Source: Halichoerus grypus
Taxonomy: Eukaryota; Chordata; Mammalia; Carnivora; Phocidae
NCBI RefSeq assembly: GCF_964656455.1
Contig: NC_135720.1
Span: 109,194,696 to 109,258,695 of the forward strand
DNA: 64,000 nucleotides
Reading direction: 5' to 3'
Shown: piece by piece, positions 10,746-22,000 of the stretch
How the letters are laid out: every line of letters begins with the position of its first letter
How positions within the stretch are numbered: the first letter of the stretch is position 1
Translations under genes and position numbers: made by a program
The notes under the pieces: generated by a model
Databases searched by the model: none
Told to the model about the DNA's origin: nothing
What the model saw: only the letters and a program-made list of their open reading frames with translations

Positions 10746-12049
10746 ATTCTCAAACTTCTTTCACTCCATAATATGTCTTGGAGGTTTATTCGTTTTCATA
10801 CATATAGATGCACCTCAGTCATTTTAAATGATGCATAAATGTGGTTACATCACAGGTGATTTAGACATTCCGATATTGATGGAATTATTGTCATGAAGTT
10901 TTGACCTAGCAATCGGATCTGCTAGATATTTCTTTATAGTTGGCTGGCAGTGGGGAGGGCCCCCTTTGTGGCTTTTCCTTCCCTGTTTGTGGTGGAAGAG
11001 ATAAAGTAACTGCATCTCTTATATCATTTTGTGATGATTTTGTCGGTTGCATCCTGGGTTGTCAGACCAGAAGTACAAGGCAAGAGAAATATTTGAGAGG
11101 GTTGGTGAGGGAAAATTTCTTTTTCTCCTTGGGATAATGCATCAAAGTTTTAATGATAGGAATCAAAGTGAGAGCGGTGACCAGGGGAGTAGAAATGAAA
11201 GAGTTGTGGCCAGAAACTACATGTGAAGGATGGCAGCAGGAGAACCCCGGGGGGAGGGCCCGGACCACAGCATCAAGTGACCGTGATCCACCCAGGGAAA
11301 GGGAAGTGGGCCAGCTTTATCTGAGTCCACATCAAACATGGGGAAGGCCAATGTTGGTGCTAAACTCCTATCTTTCATCTTCCAATATGGTTCTTATTCG
11401 TGACATCACCTAGTTCCCTTCTTAAATCCCCCTGAACTATGAAAGCCTGCGTTCCTGTTTCTAGACATTCGGGTTTGATAAAGATGTGAAAAAGCCCTTC
11501 TGTCTGAACAAATAGAATGAGGCTTATAAGAAGAGCCTCAAGTATAGAATGAAATCCAGTCCTCATAATTGAAATATTTTCCTTACCTCATTCCAATCTG
11601 CATGCGTTTAATGTGCATCATATAGGAAAACTTATTTTCATATAGTTAAAGAAAATTAGTAGGTTTCATAGTTTTCTCTTTCCAGTTGAGGCTTCAGAGC
11701 ATTTATTTTATTATAGATCTGCTTTATCACAATGTAACATAAAAACATGATTTAAGCTTTTCTTTGGTTTGTTCACTTTAATCATCAGTGAAAACAATGC
11801 TGATTTTTCCATCATTAGTCAAGTTTTGATGTTCAAATTAGTGCTGTTATTTTCCATTTGTCTATCCATTCATTTAACTTGAAAATGGTTAAATGAAGTA
11901 GTAGGGGGAATTATCTCCAGATAAAAAGTCTTGAGTTTGGATGATTATTTTTGGAAACTTCATCCAAGTAGTTTCATAAATGAGATAATCAAATGTGTCT
12001 CATGACATCTTCTTCTATGTGAGTATTATATATGTCTTCTCTATGTGCT
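10746..12049. other. Unassigned sequence, no gene recognised
   Basis: No repeat or exon that I can name in about 1.3 kb, and no long open frame. Confidence 0.45.
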
Positions 12050-12091
12050 AATAAGCACATAAGCAAGGCAAATAAGCACATAAGCAAGGCA
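12050..12091. repeat. Exact 21-bp tandem duplication
   Basis: A 21-bp unit starting AATAAGCACATAAGC is present twice without mismatch at 12050-12070 and 12071-12091, suggesting a recent replication slip. Confidence 0.95.
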
Positions 12092-12168
12092 AATATTGGT
12101 GGACTTAATTGAAGTTTGAATGATTTCATTTTTTTGCATTCCAGAGTTATTCTGAGGAATGCAAAAAT

Positions 12169-12382
12169 TAAATCTTATACTTTTTTTTTTTTTTTTGAGA
12201 GAGAGAGAGAGCGTAGTCATCAAGCCGGGGAGAGGGAGAGAGAGAATCCCAAGCAGGCTCCACACTCAGTGCAGAGCCCAACTTGCAGTTCGATCTCACA
12301 ACCCTGAGCTCATGACCTGAGATGAAATCAAGAGTCAGACACTTAACTGATTAAGCCACCCAGGTGCCCCTAAATCTTATAC
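12169..12382 (-). mobile_element. Can-SINE (older subtype), antisense, with 12-bp TSD
   Basis: The body is 12181-12370 with TSD TAAATCTTATAC at 12169-12180 and 12371-12382. The minus strand reads GGGGCACCTGGGTGGCTTAA at the head, then 'gtctgactcttgatttcatctcaggtcatg', the central sequence of the older Can-SINE group. A T run at the left is the reversed tail. It differs from the 'actgccttcggctcagg' type found at 12862 and 53590. Confidence 0.93.
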
Positions 12383-12618
12383 ATTTTATATTTAAGTTTG
12401 CATGTAATTAAGAGACATTTCGTGAACACATTTGCATTCTTTCCCAACTCTGTGCCCTACATGAAAGAGAGTTTTCTCTCAATCTCTCATGTCATTCTCT
12501 GCCTACATTCTAATGCCTGGGGGAAGAAGCCAGTTCACAGCTGGTATCAGGAAGGGAAAGAACAGGGATTTTCTCCTCATTTGAACCATTTAACCTCCCA
12601 AAGGAAACAGAAAAACAA
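12383..12618. other. Unassigned spacer between SINEs
   Basis: About 236 bases of ordinary sequence with no supported feature. Confidence 0.5.
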
Positions 12619-12843
12619 CAAGAACAACATTTTTTTTTAAGATTTTTTAATTTATTTATTTGACAGAGAGAGACTCAGAGAGAGAGGGAACACAAGCAGG
12701 GCGAGTGGGCGAGGGAGAAGCAGGCTTCCTGCCCAGCAGGGAGCCCGATGTGGGGCTCGATCCCAGGACCCTCGGACCATGACCCGAGCCGAAGGCAGAT
12801 GCCCAACAACTGAGCTACCCAGGTGCCCCAAGAACAACATTTT
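12619..12843 (-). mobile_element. Can-SINE, antisense, with TSD
   Basis: The body is about 12635-12828 with TSD CAAGAACAACATTTT at 12619-12633 and 12829-12843. The minus strand shows the canonical head, the central 'gccttcggctcgggtcatgg' part, a CT-rich tract and the AATAAA-like tail region. It sits head to head with the SINE that starts at 12862. Confidence 0.95.
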
Positions 12844-12844
12844 T

Positions 12845-13082
12845 AAAAAGAAAAAAACCTGGGCGCCTGGGTGGCTCAGTTGGTTAAGCGACTGCCTTCG
12901 GCTCAGGTCATGATCCTGGAGTCCCTGGATCGAGTCCCGCATCAGGCTCCCTGCTCGGCAGGGAGTCTGCTTCTCCCTCTGACCCTCCCCCCTCTCATGT
13001 GCTCTCTCTCATTCTCTCTCTCTCAAATAAATAAATAAAATCTTTAAAAAAATAAAAAATAAAATAAAAAGAAAAAAACCTG
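12845..13082 (+). mobile_element. Can-SINE, sense, with 17-bp TSD
   Basis: The body is 12862-13065 with exact TSD AAAAAGAAAAAAACCTG at 12845-12861 and 13066-13082. It has a complete tRNA-like head, the 'gcgactgccttcggctcagg' centre, a CT-rich tract, and an AATAAA/TCTTT tail typical of T+ SINEs (Pol III terminator plus polyadenylation signal). High similarity to the 53590 copy marks a young subfamily. Confidence 0.96.
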
Positions 13083-14454
13083 ATGACTTTTTACATGTTG
13101 TACCCCTAGATCTAGAGAACCCTTTTGTAAATTCCACTATCAGAGAAGAATCCAGGTTTCCTGGGACCTGAAGCTTATGCATTGGGGGGGGGGGGGGTGT
13201 TCCTTTTTAAGAAAAAAATTCAAAATTAATTATTCAAAAGTAGATAGGAAATTGAATATTTATGAAATAGAAAAGAATGCATCACAGCACATTATAAATT
13301 TTAAAAAGCTAACATAATAAAATCCATAAAAATATATTTTAATTAACTGCTTGACACACCTCTATGATACTTTTTCTCTACATTTTTTGCTGCATAATCT
13401 TTGCTACTTCACATAACCATTTTGTCATACTATTTTCTATAGAGAAAAGAAAGATTACTCAATTTCTCTTCTAAACATGGTTGGCTGAAACTTAATTCTA
13501 TTATTGGCAGTTTAGAAAAGATGCTTTCATCTTACAACTTTTCATTGTTAATGTCATGTAAATTGTTAGAATTTTCAAATTTGGGAAAACTCCCATCATG
13601 TTTCTTTCATATGCAAGCTATCCCATTTGGAGAAATTGTCTACCTCCACAGACCCATCACTGTGTTCCTACATTTCAAGCTTGTTTTTATCCCAATGCCC
13701 AAATTTTCCAATGCTGGGTGCCACAGAGCATGTTCATATCATAGGATAACCTCCAGAGCCATATCTTCATGCCAAAGTGCAGGTGGGTTGGCATGATGAG
13801 TGGAGAACGTATTGCTGGAAACTGTTCCTACACCAGGACTGCTAGCAATAACTTAAGCTCAAACAGAAGGCACTAAGAACCATGGGGCTATATTACTCTA
13901 AAACAAGATTAAATGTTCTCCTTCGTCAGACCCCCAAATGCCAACGGTCACTCCACTGCTCCACACTTCCAGACTAAATGGGAAGTGTAATGGATGGGAA
14001 GTCCAAGTGGAAAGATCCAGCTTTCTTGACTGATTGCAATTAAAATATCTACTTTTGAAAAATACTAACACCTCCTGACCATGTGCCCATACTACCAAGA
14101 CCCTCTCAGGGGCCTGTGCAAGGGAAGGTCCTAAAGCTTGAGCTTCTTTAGCTTCAGGGCAATGACGCTGCAGCATATTTTGGATCATGGTGAGTAGGGA
14201 CTGAGAGGGTAAAGCAGTCAGCCTGCCAGTACCTGCTGCTTGCAGGACCTGGGGGAGCTCAGGCACCCAGGAGTCTGGTAGGGAGGAAGGGGAGGAAACC
14301 TGATACAGATGCCATAGGCACTGGGGGAAGCAAACCTAGCTGCAGGTTGGCTGACCCCAAAAAAGGCAGCCAGATCACTTGTTGTGGGAGCTCAAGTGTC
14401 ATGGTAAACTCAGATGGGACCACTGGCAGGGAGCCTCCCATTGCGGTATGGAAG
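13083..14454. other. Unassigned sequence with a 14-base G run
   Basis: No gene recognised. A G homopolymer lies at 13184-13197. Frames of 91 codons (plus strand, 13521-13796) and 122 codons (minus strand, 13898-14266) show no family features and are treated as chance. Confidence 0.45.
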
Positions 14455-14600
14455 AAAGGACATGAGCTCTGGAGTCATGAAGATCAGGACTAGAATATTC
14501 ATGTATATGCACTTAGTAACTGTGTCACTTCAGGCAAGTCACTTAACCTCTCTGAGCCCTACTTCACTTATCTATAAAAAACTACTTTGTTGTGTGCGGG
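14455..14600 (+). mobile_element. MIR relic, sense
   Basis: The order 'gagctctggagtca ... actgtgtcacttcaggcaagtcacttaacctctctgagcc' matches the core of the mammal-wide interspersed repeat (tRNA-related SINE with a conserved core) on the plus strand. It is diverged, as expected for this old family. Confidence 0.85.
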
Positions 14601-15284
14601 GGAGTTGTCAAAGAACTAATTGGGAAATGAAAACAAAAACATATAGATATGCCTGGCGCATATACCAAATTTTTGTGGACTTCTTTCTTAGAGGCAGGCA
14701 AAACTCAAAGTCAGGTCAGAAACATTCCTGTTGATCTTCATCAGCCATCAATTTGTAATAAGATCTTAGCCTGTGGTTAGAGGTACAAGAAATAGAAGCC
14801 AGTCCTTTAGGTTGAAAGGATCTGTGGGGGTGAAAATGGATGTCAGGGTCCCAGCCAAGGTGAATGAAGCTCTGGATGAAACTGCATTCCAATGGGGAAC
14901 TGAAATGGTAGGCAAAGAAGCTGAGGCAAAATGCTTTCTTTCATATAACCTGTGTCCAGATGGAGGGAGGAAGGGGAAGCGTGCCCAGATTCACCACCAG
15001 AAACATTAGAACACTGCAGAGGGTAGTAAGACTCATGCCAGAGCACAAGGACTAAGGTTGCTAACATGCAACCTGCCACAGCCAACACAGATATGGGCTG
15101 CAGGTGGGAGGCTATGGAGACCCCACACCCCAGAGGGCTAGAAAGGAGCAGATGGGCAACTTTCAGAAAACCTGGAAATACCTGCCTTCTTCGTGGCCCA
15201 CCAGCATCACAAGCACATGAACAAAGGATGGCAATTAAAACATCCACAAAATCCTGTATTACACAACATAAAAGAATCAGGATG
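14601..15284. other. Unassigned sequence
   Basis: Nothing that I can support in about 680 bases. Confidence 0.4.
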
Positions 15285-15289
15285 AAAGG

Positions 15290-15420
15290 AGAGTGTTGTG
15301 ATGAGCACTGGGTGTTATACACAACTAATGGATCATTGGACACTACATCAAAAACTGATGATGTACTTGTATGTTGGCTAACTGAACATAATAATAAAAA
15401 TGATAATAATGATAATATTG
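15290..15420 (+). mobile_element. Short L1 3'-end fragment, sense
   Basis: The sequence 'gatgagcactgggtgttata...actacatcaaaaactgatgatgta...aacataataataaaa' matches the terminal part of the carnivore L1 3' UTR (second module) and runs into an AAT/GAT-rich simple tail. No clear TSD is visible and divergence is higher than in the young copies. Confidence 0.8.
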
Positions 15421-15544
15421 TTTCTAACCACCACCACCCCTTTCGTCTCTCTGCAGAGAAGAAAGGCCCTTTTCTTTATTTCTGATTCTTTATACTGGCT
15501 TCTTCATTACTGGTTATAGCATCTGGAACCCATCCTTTAGCCCA

Positions 15545-15655
15545 TTAGTTATCAAACTTTCTCACACAAAGGAACCACCTGTTGGATATTTGTGGCTGGT
15601 CCCTGGGAACCTGCATTGCGAACCCATGGCCCACACTTTGCAAGACTGCTCCAAC
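15545..15655. mobile_element. Possible MER20-like hAT-Charlie relic
   Basis: The order of 'atcaaactttctcacac', 'gaaccacctgttgg' and 'ggcccacacttt' resembles a non-autonomous hAT element of MER20 type. The match is weak and is reported only as a possibility. Confidence 0.3.
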
Positions 15656-15929
15656 CTGTGCTAGAACTCTCCTGACCCCAGTTTTGTTTCTCATCGCCTC
15701 CCAAGTCCGGGCTCCTAGGAAATAAATTATTAGATAAAAGTATGTCATATCTGGAGAAAATATCTTTGTCAAAAACATGAGGATTTTCACGGCACCGGGA
15801 TGGAGAGCCAAAGAGCAGAACAACATTTATAAAGAAATTGAAGAGTCAAGTGGTAGGATGTGGCCTCACTGGGGGAAAAAAATCCCTTCTGGATCTGCTT
15901 ATAATAAGTTCGCAAATCCTTAGCTGCCA
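15656..15929. other. Unassigned sequence
   Basis: No supported feature. Confidence 0.4.
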
Positions 15930-16071
15930 GATCTTTGTCCATTTCCTTCTACTCTTCTCCCTAATGGATTTCAGCCCCTCTCAGAGCCCAACTACGTTCT
16001 CTCTGGAGACAACTTCCAAATCTCTACCTCTGGCTCTACCCCTGTCTTCAACTCCACAATCCCATCTCTCT
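15930..16071 (+). mobile_element. Possible LINE-2 relic, sense
   Basis: The stretch 'acttccaaatctctacctctggctctacccctgtcttcaact' resembles a sense L2 coding-region relic. It directly abuts the L1 target site. Weak match. Confidence 0.4.
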
Positions 16072-17199
16072 TAAGATGACCCTGTCACGGGGGTGGAGCA
16101 AGATAGCAGAGGAGTAGGAGACCTCGATTTCATCTGGTCTCAGGAATTCAGCTGGATAGGGATCAAACCATTCTGAACACCTACAAACTCAACAGGAGAT
16201 CAAAGAAAAGAATAGCAACAACTCTCTGAACAGAAAAGCGACCACTTTCTGGAAGGTAGGACGTGCAGAGAAGTGAATCCAAGGCCATATTCAGGAGGAT
16301 AGACGGTGGGGGAGGGGGCCTCCGTCGGCCGCTTCTGACAAGTGATAGAGCCTCGGAGCACAAAATCAGAATTTTTAGAAGTCTGCTCCGCTGAGGGACG
16401 TTGCTCCAGTGGCTAAGCGGGGGGTGGAAGCCTCACTGGGACAGTGTGGTCTCAGGACCCTTGGGGTCACAGAAAAAGCGGGGGTGCCTGAGTGCGGCAG
16501 AGCTCCCAAGTATCAGAGCAGGAAAGCCAGTTGCAGAGACAGACCCGAGGAGCGGGCTCTCAGCTCGGGGTTGCCATAAACTGTGATCCGCGGCACAGTC
16601 GGGCCACTGCTCCTCCAGCAGGGGCCCAACAAGCGGCAGATCTGGGGAGACTCCCCTTCCTCCCCTGGGAGAAGCGGTGCAGGAGCGCACCGCAGGGATC
16701 TGCTGAGTTTGGAGACTCCACACCGAGTCAGGTGCCAGAGATAGAAACGTTCGGTCACAGCCGGGTGAGCACGGAGTGTGGCCGGAGACCGGGGAGACGG
16801 GAGTGATTGACTGCTTTTCTCTGCGGGCTCACTGAGGAGTGGGGCCCCGAGTTCTCGGCTCCTCCGGGGCGGAGATTGGGAGGCCGCCATTTTCACTCTT
16901 GGCCTCGAAAGCTGTACGGAAAGCTTGCAGGGAACAAAAGCTCCCGAGAGCAAACCCCAGCAGATTACTTAGCCTGGACCAGCAAGGTCGGGGCAATTCC
17001 ACCTCCAGCAAAGACATTTGGGAACCATGGCAACAGGCCCCTCCCCCAGAAGATCAGCAAGAACAGCCAGCCAAGACCAAGTTTACTGATCAATGAGAAT
17101 GGCAGAACTCCAGCACTAGGGGAATACTGCACATAGAATTCATGGCTTTTTTCCCATGATCCTTTAGTCTTTCAAAGTTAAATTTTTTTTAACTGTCTT

Positions 17200-17905
17200 T
17201 TTTTTTTTAATTTTTCTTTTTCCCTTATTCAACCAACATCTTATCAATCACTTTTTTTTTTTTAAGATTTTATTTATTTGACAGAGAGTGAGAGAGAAGA
17301 GCAGGAGGAGTGGGAGAGGGAGAAACAGGCTCTCCGCAGAGCAGAGAGCCCAATGCGAGACTCGATCCCAACACCCCGAGATCATGACCCGAGCCGAAGG
17401 CAGATGGTTAACCAACTGAGCCACCCAGGTGCCCCTTATCAATCCCTTTTTTAAAAACATTTTTATTTTTCATTTTTAGAGTCATATTCTATCCCTTATT
17501 GTAGTTAACCTTATTTTTGGCATATATATGTAAATTGTTCTCTCTTTAAAATTTTGAGATAGTTTCTTCTAACAGATCAAAATATACCCTAAATCTCTAG
17601 TGTATGGTTTTGTTCTACTCTCCTGCCTGATCACATTTTCTCCCTTTTTTTTTCTTTTTTTTTAAATCCTCTTCTTTCTTTTTTCAAACAACTTCTTATC
17701 AATTCCTTTTATAAAATTTTTTATAATTTTCATCTTTACATTCCATCCCTTCATCATATCAACCCTTATTTTTGTACATATATAAGTTTTTCTTTCTTTA
17801 AAATTTTGGGAGACACTTTCTTCTAACAGACCAAAATACACCCAAAATCTAGTGTGTGGCACTGATCTATGCACCAGCCTGATCATATTTGATCATATTC
17901 TGGTT
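17200..17905 (+). repeat. Tandem duplication within the L1 5' UTR
   Basis: Two diverged copies of a roughly 250-bp T-rich unit lie in tandem. The first is at about 17200-17645 including the later SINE, the second at about 17646-17905. Matching landmarks in order are 'cttatcaat', 'ttatttttg(g/t)(c/a)atatata', 'ttcttctaacaga(t/c)caaaata' (about 17565 and 17818), 'tctagtgt(a/g)tgg' and 'gcctgatca(c/t)att'. Only the first copy carries the SINE. Confidence 0.85.
17240..17444 (-). mobile_element. Can-SINE inserted in the L1 5' UTR, antisense
   Basis: The body is about 17250-17434 with TSD CTTATCAATC at 17240-17249 and 17435-17444. The minus strand shows GGGCACCTGGGTGGCTCAGT followed by 'tggttaaccatctgccttcggctcgggtcatgatctcgg'. 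It postdates the L1 insertion and places a Pol III SINE against the L1 transcription direction. Confidence 0.94.
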
Positions 17906-18084
17906 CTCTTTGTTTTGTTCTGTTTTTCTTTGTTTTTATCTCTTTCTTTTCTTTTCTTTTCCTTTTTTCTTTCTTTCCCTTTCTTTTCCCCCAGCTTCAT
18001 GTCTTTTCTGATTTGTTTAGAGTATATTTTCTGTTACCCTGTTAGCATTTTGTTCTCTCATTCATCTATTCTCCTCTGGACAAA

Positions 18085-18979
18085 ATGACAAGGCAGAAAA
18101 AATCAACTCAACAAAAAGAACAAGAGGTAGTACCAACTGCCAGGGACCTGCTCAATACAGACATTAGTACCATGTTGGATCTACAGTTCAGAATCATCAC
18201 TTTAAAGATACTACCTGGGCTTGAAAAAAGCATGGAAGTTATTAGAGAAACCCTTTCTGGAGAAATAAAAGAACTAAAATCTAACCAAGTCAAAATCAAA
18301 AAGGCTATTAATGAGGTGCAATCAAAAACGGGGACACTAACTGCTCGGATAAATGAGGTAGAAGAGAGAATCAGTGATATAGAAAACCAAATGATGGAAA
18401 ATAAAGAAGCTGAGAAAAAGAGAGATAAACAACTACTGGATCACGAGGGCAGAATTCAAGAGATAAGCGATACCATAAGACGTAACAACATTAGAATAAT
18501 TTGGATCCCAGAAGAAGAAAAGAGAGAGAGGGGCAGAAGGTATATTGGAGCAAATTATAGCAGAGAACTTCCCTAATTTGGGGAAGGAAACAGGCATCAA
18601 AATCCAGGAGGCACAGAGAACCCCTCTCAAAATCAATAATAATAGGTCAACATCCTGACATCTAATAGTAAAACTTACGAGTCTCAGAGACAAAGAGAAA
18701 ATCCTGAAAGCAGCTCGGGAGAAGAGAAATGTAACCTACAATGGTAGAAACATTAGATTGGCAACAGACCTATCCACAGAGACCTGGCAGGCCAGAAAGG
18801 ACTGGCAGGATATCTTCAGAGCACTAAATGAGAAAAATATGAAGCCCAGAATACTATATCCAGCTAGGCTGTCATTGAAAATAGAAGGAGAGATAAAAAG
18901 CTTCCAGGACAAACAAAAACTAAAGGAATGTGCAAACACGAAACCAGCCCTACAAGAAATATTGAAAGGGGTCCTCTAA
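18085..18979 (+). pseudogene. L1 ORF1 (RNA-binding chaperone), broken by one frameshift and one stop
   Basis: ORF1p is a trimeric nucleic-acid chaperone that packages L1 RNA. Codons 1-149 or so are open from ATG 18085 (MTRQKKSTQQ...). A charged, heptad-like region at about residues 45-130 fits the coiled coil. 'NNIRIIWIPEE' near residue 137 marks the start of the RNA-recognition domain. A frameshift falls in the purine-rich stretch at about 18505-18533, so the original frame ends at 18576. The correct frame resumes at about 18533 but has a TGA at 18656-18658, then stays open through the C-terminal domain (RNVTYNGRNIRLATD...) to the natural end at 18979. Total span about 298 codons, near normal for mammalian ORF1p. 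The lesions prevent a full product. Confidence 0.93.
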
Positions 18980-19060
18980 GCAAAGAGAGAGCCTAAAAGC
19001 AACATCGATCAGACAGGAACACAGACAATATACAGTAACAGTCACCTTACAGGCAATACA

Positions 19061-22000
19061 ATGGCACTAAATTCATATCTTTCAATAGTTACCCTGAATG
19101 TAAATGGGCTAAATGCCCCAATCAAAAGACACAGGCTCTCAGATTGGATTAAAAAACAAGACCCATCGATACGCTGTCTGCAAGAGACTCATTTTAGACC
19201 CAAAGACACCCCCAGATTGAAAGTGAGGGGGTGGAAAACCATTTACCATGCTAATGGACACCAAAAGAAAGCTGGGGTGGCAATCCTTGTATCAGACAAA
19301 TTAGATTTTAAACCAAAGACTGTAATAAGAGATGGGGAAGGACACTATATCCTACTTAAAGGGTCTATCCAACAAGAAGATCTAACAATTGTAAATATCT
19401 ATGCCCCTAACGTGGGAGCAGCCAATTATATAAGGCAATTAATAACAAAAGCAAAGAAACACATCCACAACAATACACTAATAGTGGGGGACTTTAACAC
19501 CCCCCTCACTGAAATGGACAGATCATCTAAGCAAAAGATCAACAAGGAAATAAAGACTTTACATGACACACTGGACCAAATGGACTTCACAGACATATTC
19601 AGAACATTCCATCCCAAAGCAATTGAACACACATTCTTCTCTAGTGCCCATGGAACATTCTCCAGAATCGATCACATCCTAGGTCACAAATCAGGTCTCA
19701 ACCAGTACCAAAAGATTGGGATCGTTCCCTGCCTATTTTCAGACCACAATGCTTTGAAACTAGAACTGAATCACAAGAGGAAAGTCAGAAAGAACTCAAA
19801 TACATGGAGGCTAAAGAGCATCCTACTAAGAATGAATGGGTCAACCAGGAAATTAAAGAAGAATTAAAAAAATTCATGGAAACCAATGAAAATGAAAACA
19901 CAACTGTTCAAAATCTTTGGGATGCAGCAAAGGCAGTCCTAAGAGGCAAGTATATAGCAATACAAGCCTTTCTCAAGAAACCAGAAAGGTCTCAAGTACA
20001 CAACCTAACCCTACACCTAAAGGAGCTAGAGAAAAAACAGCAAATAAAGCCTAAACCCAGCAGGAGAAGAGAAATAATAAAGAGAGCAGAAATCAGTGAA
20101 ATAGAAAACGAAAGAACAGTAGAACAGATCAACGAAACTAGGAGCTGGTTCTTTGAAAGAATTAACAAGATTGATAAACCCCTGGCCAGACTTATCAAAA
20201 AGAAAAGAGAACTGACCCAAATCAACAAAATCATGACTGAAAGAGGAGAGATCACAACCAACACCAAAGAAATACAAACAATTATAAGAACATATTATGA
20301 GCAACTCTATGCCAGCAAATTAGATAACCTGGAAGAGATGGATGCATTCCTAGAGATGTATCAACTACCAAAACTGAACCAGGAAGAAATAGAAAACCTG
20401 AACAGACCTATACCCACTAAGGAAATTGAAGCAGTCATCAAAAATCTCCCAACAAACAAAAGCCCAGGGCCAGATGGCTTCCCAGGGGAATTCTACCAAA
20501 CATTTCAAGAAGAATTAATACCTATTCTTCTGAATCTGTTCCAAAAAACAGAAATGGAAGGAAAACTTCCAAACTCATTTTATGAGGCCACCATTACCTT
20601 GATCCCCAAACCAGACAAAGACCCCATCAAAAAGGAGAATTACAGACCAATATCCTTGATGAACATGGATGCAAAAATTCTCACCAAAATACTAGCCAAT
20701 AAGATCCAAGAGTATATTAAAAGGATTATTCACCATAACCAAGTGGGATTTATCCTTGGGCTGCAAGGTTGGTTCAACATCCGCAAATCAATCAACGTGA
20801 TACAATACATTAACAAAAGAAAGAACAAGAATCATATGATCCTCTCAATAGATGCAGAAAAAGCATTTGACAAAGTACAGCATCCTTTCTTGATCAAAAC
20901 TCTTCAGAGTATAGGCATAGAGGGTACATACCTCAATATCATAAAAGCCATCTATGAAAAACCTACAGCGAATATCATTCTCAATGGGCAAAAACTAAGA
21001 GCTTTCCCCCTAAGGTCAGGAACGCGGCAGGGATGTCCACTATCACCACTGCTATTCAACATAGCATTAGAAGTCCTAGCCACAGCAATCAGACAACAAA
21101 AAGAAATAAAAGGCATCCAAATCGGCAAAGAAGTCAAACTCTCACTGTTTGCAGATGATATGATACTTTATGTGGAAAACCCAAAAGACTCCACCCCAAA
21201 ACTGCTAGAACTCATACAGGAATTCAGTAAAGTGGCAGGATAGAAAATCAATGCACAGAAATCAGTGGCATTCCTATACGCCAACAAGACAGAAGAAAGA
21301 GAAATTAAGGAGTCGATCCCATTTACAATTGCACCCAAAACCATAAGATACCTAGGAATAAATCTAACCAAAGAGGCAAAGGATCTGTACTCAGAAAACT
21401 ATAAAATACTCATGAAACAAATTGAGGAAGACACAAAGAAATGGAAAAACGTTCCATGCTCATGGATTGGAAGAACAAATATTGTGAAGATGTCAATGCT
21501 ACCTAGAGCAATCTACACATTCAATGCAATCCCCATCAAAATACCATCCACTTTTTTCAAAGAAATGGAACAAATAATCCTAAAATTTGTATGGAACCAG
21601 AAAAGACCCCGAATAGCCAGAGGAATGTTGAAAAAGAAAAGCAAAGCTGGCGGTATCACAATTCCGGACTTCCAGCTCTATTACAAAGCTGTCATCATCA
21701 AGACAGTATAGTACTGGCACAAAAACAGACACATAGATCAATGGAACAGAATAGAGAGCCTAGAAATGGACCCTCAATTCTATGATCAACTAATCTTTGA
21801 CAAAGCAGGAAAGAATGTCCAATGGAAAAAAGACAGTCTCTTCAACAAATGGTGTTGGGAAAATTGGACAGCCACATGCAGAAGAATGAAACTGGACCAT
21901 TTCCTTCCACCACACACAAAAATAGACTCCAAATGGTTGAAAGACCTCAATGTGAGACAGGAGTCCATCAAAATCCTAAAGGAGAACACAGGCAGCAACC

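Larger units (their letters stand above)
16089..18084 (+). promoter_or_regulatory. L1 5' UTR (internal promoter region)
   Basis: The region extends from the G-rich 5' end to the ORF1 ATG at 18085. The first about 1 kb (16089-17100) is GC-rich with several CpGs, as expected for an internal Pol II promoter. From about 17150 it becomes T-rich. Near the 5' end (16100-16111) the sequence CAAGATAGCAGA is close to the CAAGATGGCGG-type YY1 site found at mammalian L1 starts, but with two G-to-A changes. The T-rich part holds a tandem duplication and the SINE at 17250-17434. Promoter function is inferred from family knowledge. Confidence 0.8.

Noticed and set aside
12861..12940. tRNA-like sequence with A-box and B-box-like motifs
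   Set aside because: It is the tRNA-derived head of a Can-SINE, flanked by a TSD and an A tail; no cloverleaf typical of a functional tRNA gene.
19992..20304. Hydrophobic 91-92 codon frames on the minus strand opposite L1 ORF2
   Set aside because: A-rich ORF2 read in reverse gives T-rich codons (Phe, Leu, Ser). These are shadows of ORF2, with no independent support.
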